Source of the DNA: an uncultured Desulfatitalea sp.
GTDB lineage: Bacteria; Desulfobacterota; Desulfobacteria; Desulfobacterales; Desulfosarcinaceae
Direction: 5' to 3'
Length of the DNA stretch: 64,000 bases
NCBI GenBank assembly: GCA_937868765.1
Contig: CALMNL010000004.1
Location: 1,376,749-1,440,748 of the forward strand
Shown here in pieces: positions 59,726 to 64,000 of the stretch. Within the stretch, counting starts at the first letter, position 1; every line of letters starts with the position of its first letter. Both the position numbers and the translations under genes were made by a program. Under the pieces are notes generated by a model that ran no database searches, was not told the DNA's origin, and saw nothing but the letters and a program-made list of their open reading frames with translations.

Positions 59726-59757
59726 AAAAGGGGCACTCCGCATGGGGCGCCCCTTTT
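59726..59757 (+). terminator. Rho-independent terminator of cooS
   Basis: AAAAGGGGC pairs with GCCCCTTTT (59726-59734/59749-59757), followed by more T. It also lies just past the stop of the converging sigma-54 activator gene. Confidence 0.8.
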
Positions 59758-61113
<1,356 letters not shown>

Positions 61114-61280
61114 CAGATCCCACGCATCCTCTGGTTCCGTTGGCGAGCGTCAAAAGACCTACCCGAGTGGGGGTGGAAAGTCAATCGTCACCTGTTCTTA
61201 AAGCAACCGGCGGCCATTGCCGCTGAAAGGCGTTGATTGGCAGGCCAAGCACGCACGGCACCTCCGGCGCGGGGCGGTGG

Positions 61281-61991
61281 TTACAGCCGGCAGGGCAAGG
61301 GGCGGCGCAGGGCGATGCCGGCCAGATCGATGGCCGTATCGTAGGCCAGGATCTCCACGCCGGCCGCGGCCGCTTGTCGAAGGCTGCGGCCGTAATCCGG
61401 ATCGATGGCGTCGGCCGGCGCGAACAGATCGGCATCGCTGCGCTGCACGATGAACAGCATCACGGCCCGGCCGCCGTCGGCCTTGATACGCGCCAGGGTT
61501 TCCAGGTGCTTGCGGCCGCGCGCGGTGCGGGCATCGGGAAAGAGGGCCACGCCCCCTTCCACCAGGGTGCAGTTTTTGATTTCGATGTAACAATCGGGAC
61601 GCTTGCCATCCGAGAGCATCAAGTCCAGGCGGGTGTGGGCGTCGACTTTGACTTCGGGGCGCGGCGGACCGTACCCGGCGAGCGCCGGAATGCAGCCGGC
61701 GGTGATGGCCCGGGACGCCAGGCGGTTGGGGACCAGGGTGTTGACCCCCACCAGCGAGCCGGGCATCCGGATCAGCTCCCAGGTGAATTTGAGTTTTCGC
61801 CTGGGGTCGTCATGGCTGGAGAGCCAGACCGGCTGCCCCGGCTGGCAGCAGGCGGCCATGCTGCCCGAATTGGGGCAGTGGGCCGTCACCGTGCGGCCGT
61901 CGTCCAGGGCGACATCGGCCAGAAAGCGCTTGTAGCGTTGCACCAGCCGGCCGGCCACCAGCGGCGGCCAGGCGAGCCAGCCTTTGGGCAT
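61281..61991 (-). CDS. sfsA: SfsA-family nuclease/sugar-fermentation stimulation protein
   Basis: A 236-residue protein from ATG 61991 (MPKGWLAWPPLVAGRLVQRYKRFLADV). Core motifs: TAHCPNSGSM, PNRLASRAI, EIKNCTLVEGGVALFPDARTARGRKHL. SfsA is a DNA/RNA nuclease with a PD-(D/E)XK-like fold. A longer frame to 62045 exists; the ribosome site is unclear for either start. Confidence 0.88.
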   Translation of the reverse strand: MPKGWLAWPPLVAGRLVQRYKRFLADVALDDGRTVTAHCPNSGSMAACCQPGQPVWLSSHDDPRRKLKFTWELIRMPGSLVGVNTLVPNRLASRAITAGCIPALAGYGPPRPEVKVDAHTRLDLMLSDGKRPDCYIEIKNCTLVEGGVALFPDARTARGRKHLETLARIKADGGRAVMLFIVQRSDADLFAPADAIDPDYGRSLRQAAAAGVEILAYDTAIDLAGIALRRPLPCRL

Positions 61992-62098
61992 TTTGGGGGC
62001 AGGTTTCACGCGGTGGCTCCCGGGCTCGTTTCGGAAGGCTCCCATACCATCGGCGGCGGCTTTTTCAAAGGCTTTTCAAGCAACGGTGCACTTCGCCC

Positions 62099-64000
<1,902 letters not shown>

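Overview
The window is high-GC bacterial chromosome from an anaerobe. The gene content points to a sulfate-reducing-type member of the Desulfobacterota (Desulfosarcina/Desulfococcus-like): desulfoferrodoxin, rubrerythrin, rubredoxin and an FprA-type oxygen reductase, an Nfn transhydrogenase, a Hyf-like membrane complex, a sodium-translocating Nqr, an anaerobic CO dehydrogenase, DVU0298- and DVU0772-type proteins, and a probable selenocysteine-containing HesB-like protein. This placement rests on gene content only. I saw no rRNA, tRNA, CRISPR array, integrase or complete insertion sequence.

Layout. 1-2381: 5' part of a TPR protein with an internal C39-peptidase-like domain. 2479-9722 (minus): six-gene Hyf-like complex (hyfB-C-E-F-G-HI order) whose large subunit lacks the Ni-Fe cysteines, so it looks like an energy-converting hydrogenase-related (Ehr) complex. 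10052-14338 (plus): beta-barrel protein, two Slp lipoproteins, FlgM, a diguanylate cyclase. 14390-17105 (minus): an FMN-binding glutamate-synthase-like protein preceded by an attenuator-like leader and a GAF-ANTAR antiterminator gene. 17197-19046: TetR regulator with two perfect operators and an Fe-S protein. 19135-22085: Hsp20 and NfnAB. 22210-27407: TatD, an acidic small protein, a two-gene micro-operon of 44- and 30-codon ORFs, an HPP/CBS pair, a DHOD-like protein and a MetE-like protein. 28010-36658: MtfA, an esterase, a metallo-hydrolase interrupted by an amber codon, a UGA-containing HesB-like gene, a lipoprotein, HD protein, methyltransferase, von Willebrand protein with five tandem repeats, and a glutamine amidotransferase. 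36878-38641: multi-PAS sensor. 38638-48439 (mostly minus): oxygen and peroxide defence island (DsrE-like protein, ferredoxin, FprA, rubredoxin, FMN reductase-ArsC fusion, triheme cytochrome, CydAB, zinc-ribbon/rubredoxin-like proteins, desulfoferrodoxin, rubrerythrin, Fur/PerR regulator). 48485-55785: citrate synthase and the complete nqrABCDEF operon. 56070-59696: flavodoxin, FTR-like reductase, glutaredoxin-like protein and CooS. 59758-64000 (minus): sigma-54 activator, SfsA and a hybrid histidine kinase cut by the window edge.

How it fits together. Much of the window concerns low-potential electron flow. CooS would reduce ferredoxin; NfnAB links ferredoxin, NADH and NADPH; Nqr couples NADH oxidation to sodium export; the Ehr-like complex may couple another redox reaction to ion movement. 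The FprA-rubredoxin and CydAB systems remove oxygen, and desulfoferrodoxin and rubrerythrin remove superoxide and peroxide, with a Fur-family regulator beside them. The points most worth a second look are the UGA-containing HesB-like gene, the ANTAR leader, the Ni-free Hyf complex, the NqrA with two intact [4Fe-4S] motifs, and the micro-operon at 23.7-24.0 kb.
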